Assembly: GCF_947495255.1 (NCBI RefSeq)
Contig: NZ_CANLYI010000009.1
Location: 124,001-188,000 of the forward strand
DNA from: an uncultured Winogradskyella sp.
GTDB taxonomy: Bacteria > Bacteroidota > Bacteroidia > Flavobacteriales > Flavobacteriaceae
Direction: 5' to 3'
Length of the DNA: 64,000 nucleotides
The notes under the pieces were generated by a model. The model made no database searches. It was given only the letters and a program-made list of their open reading frames with translations, and had not been told where the DNA came from. Of this stretch, positions 55,140 through 63,557 are shown one piece after another. The stretch's first letter is position 1, and each line of letters opens with the position of its first letter. Made by a program: the position numbers and the translations under genes.

Positions 55140-55559
55140 CTAATCTTTAAAACGCTCCCATTTAATCAACATAAACTTATCACCTAGTTCTGTAACAACA
55201 ACACCTGCTCCTTTAATATTTGCAGCATCACTAAAGTAAAGCCCAAGCTCTGTAGCGTTTAGTATTTTGTAAGTTGGATGGTAGTTAGAATTATAAGGTC
55301 GTTTTATGTTATACTTTTTAACCCAATTCATAATACTCACATGAGAAACACCTAGTATACGCTCAATCTCTCTATATGTTAAGCCTTCTAAATACAACTG
55401 AAGCGATTTGTTAACATAATAATCATCAATTTGCTTTCCTATTTTATTTACAGAAAAAAAATAATTACATTTTTTACACTTATAACGTTGCCTACCACTG
55501 ACGATTCCGCTTTTTATATAATGACTAGAACTGCAATTTGGACAACTATCAATATTCAT
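55140..55559 (-). CDS. IS1-InsA-like zinc-ribbon/HTH protein, probable domesticated regulator
   Basis: A 139-aa protein. The zinc ribbon is made by Cys6, Cys9, Cys28 and Cys31 (CPNC...CKKC, followed by NYFF), then an HTH (~58-85; LTYREIERILGVSHVSIMNWVKKY). Both match the InsA part of IS1. The last ~45 residues (ELGLYFSDAANIKGAG, VVVTELGDKFMLIKW) are unlike a transposase. There is no InsB catalytic frame and no terminal repeats around it. It is just upstream of the porin-symporter operon, so it may be a transposase-derived transcription factor for the acetate genes. Confidence 0.78.
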   Translation of the reverse strand: MNIDSCPNCSSSHYIKSGIVSGRQRYKCKKCNYFFSVNKIGKQIDDYYVNKSLQLYLEGLTYREIERILGVSHVSIMNWVKKYNIKRPYNSNYHPTYKILNATELGLYFSDAANIKGAGVVVTELGDKFMLIKWERFKD

Positions 55560-55575
55560 ATATATCTATTTAGCA

Positions 55576-55605
55576 TAAATATATCAAATTAGCGATATAA
55601 TTCAA
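55576..55605 (-). promoter_or_regulatory. Promoter of the InsA-like gene
   Basis: On the minus strand, TTG (55603-55605), 19 bp, TATATTTA (55576-55583). This is a near-consensus Bacteroidota promoter with the same TTG-N19-TAnnTTTA pattern as the small-protein/acs promoter. Confidence 0.6.
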
Positions 55606-55636
55606 AATCAAATGTTAAAAAAGTAGTGGTTTCACA

Positions 55637-55681
55637 TAAAAAAAGCTCCAAAACAGCGAATAACACTAATTTTTAGAGCTT
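55637..55681 (-). terminator. Intrinsic terminator after DUF779
   Basis: AAAGCTC and GAGCTT arms with A/T extension pair around a central loop. The minus-strand side ends in a T-run, 3' of the DUF779 gene and ahead of the InsA-like gene. Confidence 0.75.
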
Positions 55682-55724
55682 AATTTATAAAATCTGAATA
55701 TTTACTTAATTCATTTCAGGTATA

Positions 55725-56078
55725 CTATTTGTTAAAAAATACTTCTTCCTCTTTAGTTAACAATCTAGAATGAATTAAAAACCGAAGACCTAATGGAATT
55801 TCTAAAGAAAAACTTGCGCCTCTTCCTTCGGTAATATCAACGGTTAAATGTGTATGTTTCCAGTATTCAAACTGATCTTGATTCATATAAAAATTAACAC
55901 CTTCAACAACACCTAAATGAATATCGCTCTCATCTAAATACATATCTCCTTTTTCAAAAATCATAGGTGCAGAACCATCGCAACAACCTCCACTTTGATG
56001 AAAAATTAAATCACCATGCTTAGCTTTTAGTTGCTTAACAATTTCTGCCGCTTTTTCCGTTATTTCTACTCTTTTCAT
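55725..56078 (-). CDS. DUF779 protein
   Basis: A 117-aa protein with the family's SGGCCDGSAPM cysteine motif (CC at 32-33), ITEGRGASFSLEIPLGLRFL and FEYWKHTHLTVD. DUF779 genes commonly sit next to acetaldehyde/aldehyde dehydrogenases; their biochemical role is unknown, possibly metal or thiol-dependent. It follows the aldehyde dehydrogenase gene, separated by a terminator-like hairpin. Confidence 0.9.
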   Translation of the reverse strand: MKRVEITEKAAEIVKQLKAKHGDLIFHQSGGCCDGSAPMIFEKGDMYLDESDIHLGVVEGVNFYMNQDQFEYWKHTHLTVDITEGRGASFSLEIPLGLRFLIHSRLLTKEEEVFFNK

Positions 56079-56092
56079 ATTCTTATTATATT

Positions 56093-56127
56093 AAAAAAGG
56101 TTGAGTCATTTAACTAACCCAACCTTT
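56093..56127 (-). terminator. Terminator-like hairpin between the dehydrogenase and DUF779 genes
   Basis: AAAGGTTG and CAACCTTT arms, with a T-run on the minus-strand side. It sits between the dehydrogenase stop (56151) and the DUF779 start (56078), so the second gene may be expressed at a lower level. Confidence 0.7.
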
Positions 56128-56150
56128 AACAGCTATTAATTAATTTAACT

Positions 56151-57650
56151 CTAAAAGAATCCTAATTTATTCTTGTCATATGAAATTAACATATTCTTTG
56201 TTTGTCTGTAATGATTCATCATCATTAAATGATTCTCTCTTCCAAAACCAGATTTTTTATAACCACCAAATGGTGCATGAGCAGGATAAGCATGATAACA
56301 ATTCACCCAAACACGACCTGCTTTTATAGCTCTAGGTATTTGATATAATTGGTGTGCATCTCTCGTCCAAACACCAGCTCCAAGACCATATAAAGTATCG
56401 TTTGCTATCTCAATAGCTTCGGTTTCATCTTTAAACTTAGTAACACATGCTACTGGTCCAAAGATTTCTTCTTGAAACACTCTCATCTTATTATGTCCTT
56501 CTAATAATGTGGGCTTAATGTAAAAACCACCTGCTAAATCACCTTCTAGTTTATTAGCTTCACCACCAGTTAAAACTTTAGCACCTTCCTCTTTTCCTAT
56601 TTTAAAATATGATTGGATTTTCTCGTATTGATCATTAGAAGCTTGTGCACCTACCATGCAACTAGTATCATAAGGACTATTTTGTACAATAGCTTCTGTC
56701 CTAGCAATAACGCGCTCCATAAATGCATCATAAATATCCTCTTGCACTAATATTCTAGACGGACACGTACAAACCTCACCTTGATTAAAAGCAAATAGCA
56801 CTGCGCCCTCAATAGCTTTATCTAAATACGCATCATCTTCATCCATTACACTATTAAAGAAAACATTTGGAGACTTCCCACCTAATTCCATCGTTACTGG
56901 ATTTAAATTTTTTGAAGCGTATTGCATTATTAATTGACCTGTTGTAGTCTCACCAGTAAAAGCCACCTTGTCAACCTTAGAACTAGATGCCAATGGTTTC
57001 CCTGCCTCTGGACCAAAGCCATGCACAATATTTATAACTCCAGGAGGAAATACATCTGCTATTTTTTCCATTAATAAAGTAGCTGTAGATGGTGTTTGCT
57101 CTGCTGGTTTTAACACCACACAATTACCTGTTGCTAAAGCTGGTGGTAATTTCCATGACAGCATTAACAAAGGAAAATTCCATGGAATAATTTGACCTAT
57201 TACACCAAGTGGCTCTTTAATATTCATAGACAACGTATTTTGATCTAGCTCTGTAGCACTGCCTTCTTCTGCTCTTATACATGCTGCAAAATAGCGCCAA
57301 TGATCAACTGCTAATGGAATATCTGCATTCAACGTTTCTCTAATTGGCTTTCCGTTATCACAAGTTTCTACTAACGCAAATTCTTCTAAATTTTCTTCTA
57401 TAATGTCTGCTACTTTATTTAACATTGTTGCACGCTCCGTGGCTGAAGTATTTCCCCAAGCATCTTTAGCTGCATTAGCTGCGTCAACTGCATTTTCTAC
57501 ATCTTCCTTTTGTGACCTAGGATATTTAGCAATTAATGTTCCGTCTACAGGAGACGTGTTATCAAAATAATCTCCACCTACTGGTGGCACAAATTTTCCA
57601 TTGATAAAATTGGAATACTTCTCTTTAAATTTTGGTTTAGAATAACTCAT
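56151..57650 (-). CDS. NAD(P)-dependent aldehyde dehydrogenase (AldB/ExaC-type)
   Basis: A 499-aa ALDH-superfamily enzyme oxidising aldehydes to acids. Catalytic Cys294 is in NQGEVCTC and the general base Glu255 in [16 protein letters not shown] (231-238) binds the cofactor. The GEVCTCPSR variant is characteristic of acetaldehyde-type AldB/ExaC enzymes. It is divergent from an AraC regulator and followed by DUF779, a known partner. It would feed acetate to the adjacent acs operon. Confidence 0.92.
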   Translation of the reverse strand: MSYSKPKFKEKYSNFINGKFVPPVGGDYFDNTSPVDGTLIAKYPRSQKEDVENAVDAANAAKDAWGNTSATERATMLNKVADIIEENLEEFALVETCDNGKPIRETLNADIPLAVDHWRYFAACIRAEEGSATELDQNTLSMNIKEPLGVIGQIIPWNFPLLMLSWKLPPALATGNCVVLKPAEQTPSTATLLMEKIADVFPPGVINIVHGFGPEAGKPLASSSKVDKVAFTGETTTGQLIMQYASKNLNPVTMELGGKSPNVFFNSVMDEDDAYLDKAIEGAVLFAFNQGEVCTCPSRILVQEDIYDAFMERVIARTEAIVQNSPYDTSCMVGAQASNDQYEKIQSYFKIGKEEGAKVLTGGEANKLEGDLAGGFYIKPTLLEGHNKMRVFQEEIFGPVACVTKFKDETEAIEIANDTLYGLGAGVWTRDAHQLYQIPRAIKAGRVWVNCYHAYPAHAPFGGYKKSGFGRENHLMMMNHYRQTKNMLISYDKNKLGFF

Positions 57651-57822
57651 ACCTGTTGTTGTTTATTTATTAGTTTCTAATCTTTATAGCCAAAAAATTG
57701 ACTATTTATTAATTTTGTTAAAGTTATTTTATCATATTCGAATTAAATTGAACGTATTTATTATACCTTTGAACATATCTATTATTAACAATTTTTAAGA
57801 CTATTTTTTTGTAATATTGAGA

Positions 57823-58737
57823 ATGAGCAACTTATTAACTCGACATAAAAGCCAAAGAAAACTGACTACTTTAGTAGAAAACAGAACGACTTATAATGCT
57901 GAATATGCCGAGCTTAATATTTATGAAACTCATGCCTTTGCAGAAAAAGTATCTTTAACTTTCGATTTTCCGATTATTGCCAGTATGCTAACTGGCAAGA
58001 AAATAATGCATCTTGATGGATTTGATGCTTTTGATTTTAATCCAGGAGAATCCGTAGTAATGCCAACTAATAAGGAAATGATTATTGATTTCCCTGTAGC
58101 AACAATAGATAAACCAACGCAATGCTTAGCTTTAGGTATTGATGCTTTTAAAATTGAAGAAGTGGTTGAAAAATTTAATCACAATGTTGCTATTGAAAAC
58201 GAAAACAATACTTGGGATTTAGAAAAAACCACATCTCACCTCATAAATAATGTAGATGTTAATCATTTAATAGAAAGACTCACCTATACATTTACTAACA
58301 GTAATAAATCTAAAGATGTTTTATTAGATTTAATGATACAGGAATTGATTGTGCGATTACTTCAAACTAAAGCAAAATCATTAATAATTAATGACACTCA
58401 TATTTTCACGGACACAAGAATTGGCGCTGTCATTAAGTTTATAAAAGATAACTTAACAAATAAAGATATTTCTGTAGATCAGTTAGCAAAGAAAGCCTAC
58501 ATGAGCACATCTCACTTTCATAAGCAATTTAAAAACACGTTAGGCATCTCGCCTATAGATTATATAAATTCGGAAAAAATTAAGTTTTCTAAAAAGCTAA
58601 TTAAAGAATCTAAAAATTTAAGAATGTCTGAAATTGCTTTTCAATCTGGATTTAATAACACGAGTTACTTCAATAGGCAATTCAAAAAAATGGAAATGAT
58701 GACGCCTCAACAATTTAAAGCTTCTATAAATAAGTAG
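57823..58737 (+). CDS. AraC-family regulator of the aldehyde dehydrogenase genes
   Basis: 304 aa from the ATG at 57823 (MSNLLTRHKS), preferred over a TTG two codons earlier. The N-terminal ~180 residues are an AraC_N-type sensing domain (FDAFDFNPGESVVMPTNKEM). The C-terminal double HTH spans ~205-300, with ISVDQLAKKAYMSTSHFHKQ and MSEIAFQSGFNNTSYFNRQF. Divergence from the dehydrogenase across 172 bp makes that operon its likely target. It ends 20 bp before the convergent alanine symporter. Confidence 0.9.
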   Translation: MSNLLTRHKSQRKLTTLVENRTTYNAEYAELNIYETHAFAEKVSLTFDFPIIASMLTGKKIMHLDGFDAFDFNPGESVVMPTNKEMIIDFPVATIDKPTQCLALGIDAFKIEEVVEKFNHNVAIENENNTWDLEKTTSHLINNVDVNHLIERLTYTFTNSNKSKDVLLDLMIQELIVRLLQTKAKSLIINDTHIFTDTRIGAVIKFIKDNLTNKDISVDQLAKKAYMSTSHFHKQFKNTLGISPIDYINSEKIKFSKKLIKESKNLRMSEIAFQSGFNNTSYFNRQFKKMEMMTPQQFKASINK

Positions 58738-58757
58738 CAAAGAGTATCATCTTATTA

Positions 58758-60134
58758 TCATTCCTCTTTTAACCGTTTAATATAATTTTCCAATTCCTTA
58801 ATTACTTTTGGAGCTAGAATAATAGTTGCCAACATTGTAGGTATAGCCATTAAAGCGAACACACCATCAATAAGGTTTATCATCATTTTTAAGCTGGTTG
58901 TTGCACCAATAAGAATACTAAAAATATAAAAATAATTGTAGTAATGTTTATGTTTTGCTCCAAATAAAAATGACATACATTTCGTTCCATAATATGAATA
59001 TGAGAACAACGAACTCATACTAAAAATAGCAATACAAATTAGCAATAAATACTTTCCATAATTAGGCATTACATCTGCAAATGCTGAAGCAGTAAGACTA
59101 ACACCATTAGCATCACTAGTTTCCCAAACACCTGTCACCAAAATAGCCAAAGCCGTAAGTGTACAAACAATTAAAGTATCTATTGCAGGACCAAGCATGG
59201 CAACTAAACCCTCTCGAATAGGCTCATCTGTTTTCGCGGCTCCATGTGCCATTGGTGCAGTTCCTATTCCGGCTTCATTAGAAAAAGCGCCACGTTTAAT
59301 TCCATGAAGAATCAATGCGCCCAAAACACCTCCTAAAAAGGTATCGTCTTTTGGGTAATAATTGGCAGCAAAAGCATCTGTGAAAATTAATTTCAAATAA
59401 TATAATAATACATCACTATGCGCTACTAAAATAACAATAACTAAAACAAAATATAAAGCCACCATACTTGGTACTAATCGAGACGCTACAGAACCTATAC
59501 GTTTAATACCTCCTAAAATAACTAAAGCTGTAATACTTACTAAAATAATTCCGATATAAAGGTTGGAAACTAAACCAACTTCTACACCATTCGGTATTAA
59601 TAAAATATCATTTAAAGCCTGAGTTAATTGATTTACATTAAAAACAGGTAAAGCTCCAATAAGTCCACAAAGACTAAAAAACACAGCCAATGGTTTCCAA
59701 GATTTTCCTAAACCTTCCACTATAAAATACATTGGTCCACCTTGAATTTCACCTTCATTGTCCTTTCCTCTGAACATAATTGCTAAAGTAGAAGTGAAAA
59801 ATTTGGTAGACATACCAACTACAGCACTAATCCACATCCAAAAAACTGCTCCTGGTCCTCCTACCGAAATAGCCACAGCCACACCTGCTATATTCCCCAT
59901 GCCAACCGTTGCTGACAAAGCCGTTGTTAATGCTTGAAAATGTGAAATTTGACCCGGATCATTTGGATCATCATATTTTCCTCTTAGTACATTAATGGCA
60001 TGACCAAGATATCTAAATGGTAAAAAATGAGAACGGATTAATAAGTACAAACCTCCTCCTATTAATAAAATCAGCAAAGGTAAACCCCAAGCTAAGGACG
60101 AAAAATCTTTGAGTAATTGGTTTAAAAATTCCAT
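58758..60134 (-). CDS. Alanine/glycine:cation symporter (AGCS family)
   Basis: A 458-aa inner-membrane transporter with about 11 helices. Family signatures are GGGLYLLIRSHFLPFRYL, ALTTALSATVGMGNIAGVA, GPGAVFWMWISAVVGMSTKF and GAFSNEAGIGTAPMAHGAA. It takes up D/L-alanine or glycine with Na+. It is convergent with the AraC gene and divergent from the SDR gene. Length is normal. Confidence 0.93.
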   Translation of the reverse strand: MEFLNQLLKDFSSLAWGLPLLILLIGGGLYLLIRSHFLPFRYLGHAINVLRGKYDDPNDPGQISHFQALTTALSATVGMGNIAGVAVAISVGGPGAVFWMWISAVVGMSTKFFTSTLAIMFRGKDNEGEIQGGPMYFIVEGLGKSWKPLAVFFSLCGLIGALPVFNVNQLTQALNDILLIPNGVEVGLVSNLYIGIILVSITALVILGGIKRIGSVASRLVPSMVALYFVLVIVILVAHSDVLLYYLKLIFTDAFAANYYPKDDTFLGGVLGALILHGIKRGAFSNEAGIGTAPMAHGAAKTDEPIREGLVAMLGPAIDTLIVCTLTALAILVTGVWETSDANGVSLTASAFADVMPNYGKYLLLICIAIFSMSSLFSYSYYGTKCMSFLFGAKHKHYYNYFYIFSILIGATTSLKMMINLIDGVFALMAIPTMLATIILAPKVIKELENYIKRLKEE

Positions 60135-60227
60135 AGATTATAAATTTAGTAAACCGTTTTAATTTACGGCCTTTGTTTTCAATTAATTTATGGTTAAGAC
60201 TCTTATCTTATTTTTTATTATAAATGC

Positions 60228-60270
60228 TATATTTGTAAGTACAAGGAACGACGACTGTAATACTTAGTCG
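60228..60270 (+). promoter_or_regulatory. Promoter and operator-like inverted repeat upstream of the SDR gene
   Basis: TATATTTG (60228-60235) is an exact -7 box, with TTA at 60208-60210 as a weak -33. CGACT (60252-60256) and AGTCG (60266-60270) form an inverted repeat just past the predicted transcript start, where a repressor could act. Confidence 0.5.
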
Positions 60271-60312
60271 AAATTACAACACAACAATCAACTCTAATAA
60301 TTTCTTAGATAC

Positions 60313-61080
60313 ATGAATAATAATAAAATTACCGAAAAAAATGTTTTAATTACTGCAGGAGCCCAAGGTATTGGAGAAGCAATAACTAAACACTTTATTG
60401 ACAGTGGAGCTAATGTTGCGATTCACTATTTCTCGAGTGCTGATACAGCAAATAAATTGGTAGATTATGCTAAAAGTAAAGACCAAAAAGCAATTGCTAT
60501 AAGTGGTGATCTAACAAAGGAAGTTGACGCGAATGCTTTAGTTGAAAAAACAGTAGAAGCCTTAGGTGGATTAGATATACTAATTAATAACGCTGGTTCT
60601 CTTGTGGCACGTAAAATGCTTAACGAGATGGAAACTGAATTTTGGCATAAAGTTATGGACATCAATCTTACATCTATGATGTTTGTTACTAGAGCTGCAG
60701 CGCCATATTTAACAAAAAATGAGAATAGTAGTATTGTGAATTTAGCTTCGCTTGCAGGACGTAAAGGTGGTCATCCAGGTTCATTAGTTTATTCTACAAG
60801 TAAAGGTGCTATTCTTACATTTACAAGAGCACTTTCTACAGAATTAGGAGGGCAAGGCACAAGAGTGAATGCTGTTTCTCCTGGTCTTATTCTTGGGACG
60901 TCATTTCATAATACACACACAACAAAAGAATCTGCGGCTGAGACAACAGCTGGCATACCAATACAAAGAGCAGGTAATGCTGATGATGTTGCTAGAGCCG
61001 TTTTATATTTGGCTTCAGAATACGATGGTTTCATAACAGGAGCTACTTTAGACATCAATGGAGGTGTTTATAACATGTAA
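60313..61080 (+). CDS. SDR-family oxidoreductase
   Basis: A 255-aa classical short-chain dehydrogenase. The cofactor motif is TAGAQGIGEA, with NNAG at ~91-94. The active site Ser-Tyr-Lys is in NLASLAGRKG and VYSTSKGA. The end DINGGVYNM is typical of FabG-like SDRs. The next gene is an RbsD/FucU-type mutarotase, suggesting a sugar or sugar-alcohol substrate (for example an L-fucose-dehydrogenase-like role). A long hairpin separates the two genes. Confidence 0.88.
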   Translation: MNNNKITEKNVLITAGAQGIGEAITKHFIDSGANVAIHYFSSADTANKLVDYAKSKDQKAIAISGDLTKEVDANALVEKTVEALGGLDILINNAGSLVARKMLNEMETEFWHKVMDINLTSMMFVTRAAAPYLTKNENSSIVNLASLAGRKGGHPGSLVYSTSKGAILTFTRALSTELGGQGTRVNAVSPGLILGTSFHNTHTTKESAAETTAGIPIQRAGNADDVARAVLYLASEYDGFITGATLDINGGVYNM

Positions 61081-61092
61081 TTACTCATTAAA

Positions 61093-61138
61093 GTAAACAA
61101 ACACTAAAACCGATATTGTTTTTTTAGTGTTTGTTTAC
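61093..61138. repeat. Perfect 17-bp inverted repeat between SDR and mutarotase genes
   Basis: GTAAACAAACACTAAAA (61093-61109) and its exact complement TTTTAGTGTTTGTTTAC (61122-61138) flank a 12-nt loop. No T-run follows the stem, so it is not a standard terminator. It may be an mRNA processing site, an attenuator or a protein-binding site. Confidence 0.75.
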
Positions 61139-61157
61139 AACAATTAAAAAAATATTT

Positions 61158-61592
61158 ATGTTAAAGACTGCAGTAATTCATCCAACAATTATGGAAGCAC
61201 TTGCGCGATCTGGTCATTTTGCTCAAGTAGTAATCGCTGACGGCAATTTACCTGTTGGTGCTATGACAGGTCCTAATTCTACAACAGTACATTTAAATTT
61301 TAGACCAGGATTGCTAGATGCATTAACTGTCCTAGAAGGTATTTTAGAGGTTTGTCCAATACAAGGTGCTATTGTTATGGAAAAGCCAGCAGAGGCTAAT
61401 GCAGAAATACATGATGCCTATAAAAAATTATTAGGTGACGTAACTTGGGATGAAATGGAACGATGGGCTTTCTATGATAAAATTAGAGAACCTGCCACTA
61501 CATTAATTATTCAAACAGGTGAACAACGTCGATTCGCTAATTTAATACTAACTGTAGGCGTTGTTAAAATGGCTGAAGAAAGTAATTTTTAG
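61158..61592 (+). CDS. RbsD/FucU-family sugar mutarotase
   Basis: 144 aa from MLKTAVIHPTIMEALARSGH at 61158; an earlier in-frame ATG at 61131 lies inside the hairpin and is rejected. His-8 in the N-terminal IHPTIMEAL and the HAQVVIADGN-like region (FAQVVIADGNLPV) are family landmarks, and the C-terminal FANLILTVGVV closes the fold. These proteins interconvert sugar anomers (D-ribose pyranase, L-fucose mutarotase). It is paired with an SDR and ends at a strong terminator. Confidence 0.88.
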   Translation: MLKTAVIHPTIMEALARSGHFAQVVIADGNLPVGAMTGPNSTTVHLNFRPGLLDALTVLEGILEVCPIQGAIVMEKPAEANAEIHDAYKKLLGDVTWDEMERWAFYDKIREPATTLIIQTGEQRRFANLILTVGVVKMAEESNF

Positions 61593-61616
61593 CTATTTAT
61601 TTATAATATTTAATTT

Positions 61617-61655
61617 AACGAGGTGCATCTCTTTTTTTTTGCACCTCGTTTTTTC
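61617..61655 (+). terminator. Intrinsic terminator
   Basis: AACGAGGTGC (61617-61626) pairs with GCACCTCGTT (61641-61650), followed by TTTT. It closes the SDR-mutarotase unit. Confidence 0.92.
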
Positions 61656-61893
61656 ATAATTTATAGAGACTATTAATTCTTATTGCCCAAGTATATTCTT
61701 TGTCACGAACAAATATTAATCAGCCAATTATATATTCTTAAAAAAGAATCCATTTTATATTGCAATCAAACTTAAAAAAAACGAAACAACTAATAATTCA
61801 GTTTAGGAATTATTACTATGTTTACAATACAGATACAATTTTAATTGGACTTTTAAATTGCCAAAACTGAGATTAACAATTAGATAAAGAAAT
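61656..61893. other. Intergenic region without a recognised element
   Basis: About 240 bp of A/T-rich DNA between the terminator and the small membrane-protein gene. No open frame, repeat or consensus promoter box seen. Confidence 0.5.
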
Positions 61894-62211
61894 ATGTTAG
61901 GACTACTATTATTATATTGGATAGGTAAATATTTTTATAAATTAGCTGAGGAGTATGATAAAAGTGAATGGGGTTTTGCAATATTAGGCGTCGTAGTTTA
62001 TTACGCAGGAATCATTGCTGCGAGTTTCACCATTGGAATTATACTAGATATATTTTATCCTGAATTCTTAGAAACCATGAATGACACTGTACTTAGTCTT
62101 TTTATGATACCATTTGGTATTCTCAGTTGCTATTTACTTTATATGTTGTTAGAGAAGTCTTGGAAAAAAACTAAAGCTGACAAAGATAGATTTGCTGATC
62201 AAATTAGTTAA
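61894..62211 (+). CDS. Small membrane protein of unknown function
   Basis: A 105-aa protein with an amphipathic N-terminal helix (MLGLLLLYWIGKYFYKLAEE), then two to three membrane helices (FAILGVVVYYAGIIAASFTI, LFMIPFGILSCYLLYMLL) and a charged Lys-rich tail. No domain recognised. The next gene starts 90 bp later on the same strand. Confidence 0.7.
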   Translation: MLGLLLLYWIGKYFYKLAEEYDKSEWGFAILGVVVYYAGIIAASFTIGIILDIFYPEFLETMNDTVLSLFMIPFGILSCYLLYMLLEKSWKKTKADKDRFADQIS

Positions 62212-62301
62212 TGAAAAATGACGTGAGTGTTTACAATACTCATTATCTAAAAACTTATTAATTCGCTAAATCATATCTTTACATTTCAACGCAATAACTA
62301 A

Positions 62302-63399
62302 TTGAAATCAAACCGTCTATATTTTATTGATGCTGTGAGAGCATTTGCTATCTTAATGATGTTGCAAGGACATTTTATAGATACGCTACTCGACCCTTCT
62401 TATAGAGACCAAAATCATTTAGCTTTTAAAACATGGGAATACTTTAGAGGTATTACTGCTCCAACATTTTTCACAATTTCTGGACTCATATTTTCCTACC
62501 TACTTATTAGAGCAAAACAAAATGGAAGTATTAACCAACGTATGCGAAAAGGTGTAATGCGAGGCTTAATGCTAATTGGCATTGGTTATTTATTACGCGT
62601 ACCTATTTTTGAATGGCTTTTTGGGAAATTCAGTAATTACTTTCTAATTGTAGATGTATTACAATGTATAGGTTTATCACTCATTATTATAGTTATAATA
62701 TATAAGCTCACCTTCAAAAAAACATTAATATTTTCAATTTTAATGTTGACTCTAGGTCTAGTTGTATTTTCTACGGAACCACTATATCGTTATTTAGAAT
62801 TACCTCAAATCCCTGTTGCTATTTCTAACTATTTAACTAAAACTCATGGTTCTGTATTTACCATTATTCCTTGGTTTGGGTATGTTGCTTTTGGAGCCTT
62901 TATTTCTACTTTATTTTATCGTTATGTGGAACGACCTAAATTTAAGATGGCAATTGTTACAGGCTTTTTTATTGTAGGCATTGCTTTAATATTTAAGTCG
63001 TCTCACCTATTTATGAAACTGTATTATTGGCTAGATATTTCATTATTTAAAGACGTTGCATATTATAATTATCTCTTTACCAGACTCGGTAATGTTTTAA
63101 TTCTGTTCTCAATATTCTACCTAGCTGAAAACTATATAAAACAACCATTAATTTTAAGAATAGGACAGAAAACACTATCCATTTATGTGATTCATTTTAT
63201 TATAATTTATGGAAGTTTTACAGGACTAGGATTACATCAAATAATAGGAAACACACTTCTTCCATGGCAAGCTATACTTGGTGCTATTATCTTTTTATCT
63301 CTAGTTTGTTTTTTATCATTTCATTATGCTAAAACCAATGCATTTGTCTACTCTAATACAAGAAAATTGATAGACAAGATTAAACGATATACCAACTGA
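62302..63399 (+). CDS. DUF1624/HGSNAT-like membrane acyltransferase
   Basis: A 365-aa protein starting at TTG 62302, since an in-frame stop precedes it directly and KSNRLYFIDAVRAFAILMML is the expected beginning of the family. About ten membrane helices follow, with conserved MLQGHFID in helix 1, GITAPTFFTISG in helix 2 and ILRIGQKTLSIYVIHFIII near the end. It resembles heparan-alpha-glucosaminide acetyltransferase-like and OafA-like acyltransferases that modify exported glycans. The substrate is unknown. Confidence 0.82.
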   Translation: MKSNRLYFIDAVRAFAILMMLQGHFIDTLLDPSYRDQNHLAFKTWEYFRGITAPTFFTISGLIFSYLLIRAKQNGSINQRMRKGVMRGLMLIGIGYLLRVPIFEWLFGKFSNYFLIVDVLQCIGLSLIIIVIIYKLTFKKTLIFSILMLTLGLVVFSTEPLYRYLELPQIPVAISNYLTKTHGSVFTIIPWFGYVAFGAFISTLFYRYVERPKFKMAIVTGFFIVGIALIFKSSHLFMKLYYWLDISLFKDVAYYNYLFTRLGNVLILFSIFYLAENYIKQPLILRIGQKTLSIYVIHFIIIYGSFTGLGLHQIIGNTLLPWQAILGAIIFLSLVCFLSFHYAKTNAFVYSNTRKLIDKIKRYTN

Positions 63400-63557
63400 T
63401 TTAGTTACTTTAATTTAAAAGACCACCTTAATAAGTAAAATGGTTTTTTACTTTTCACAGTAATTAATTCCCTTTTCAATTATCGAATATGAAGCAATAG
63501 CATAATACTTACGTATTTTTGTTTATAACGGTTTTGTAATTACCGGAAAAACTTTAA

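Noticed and set aside
55140..55559. Insertion sequence IS1
   Set aside because: Only an InsA-like reading frame exists. No InsB transposase frame, no terminal inverted repeats and no target-site duplication were seen.
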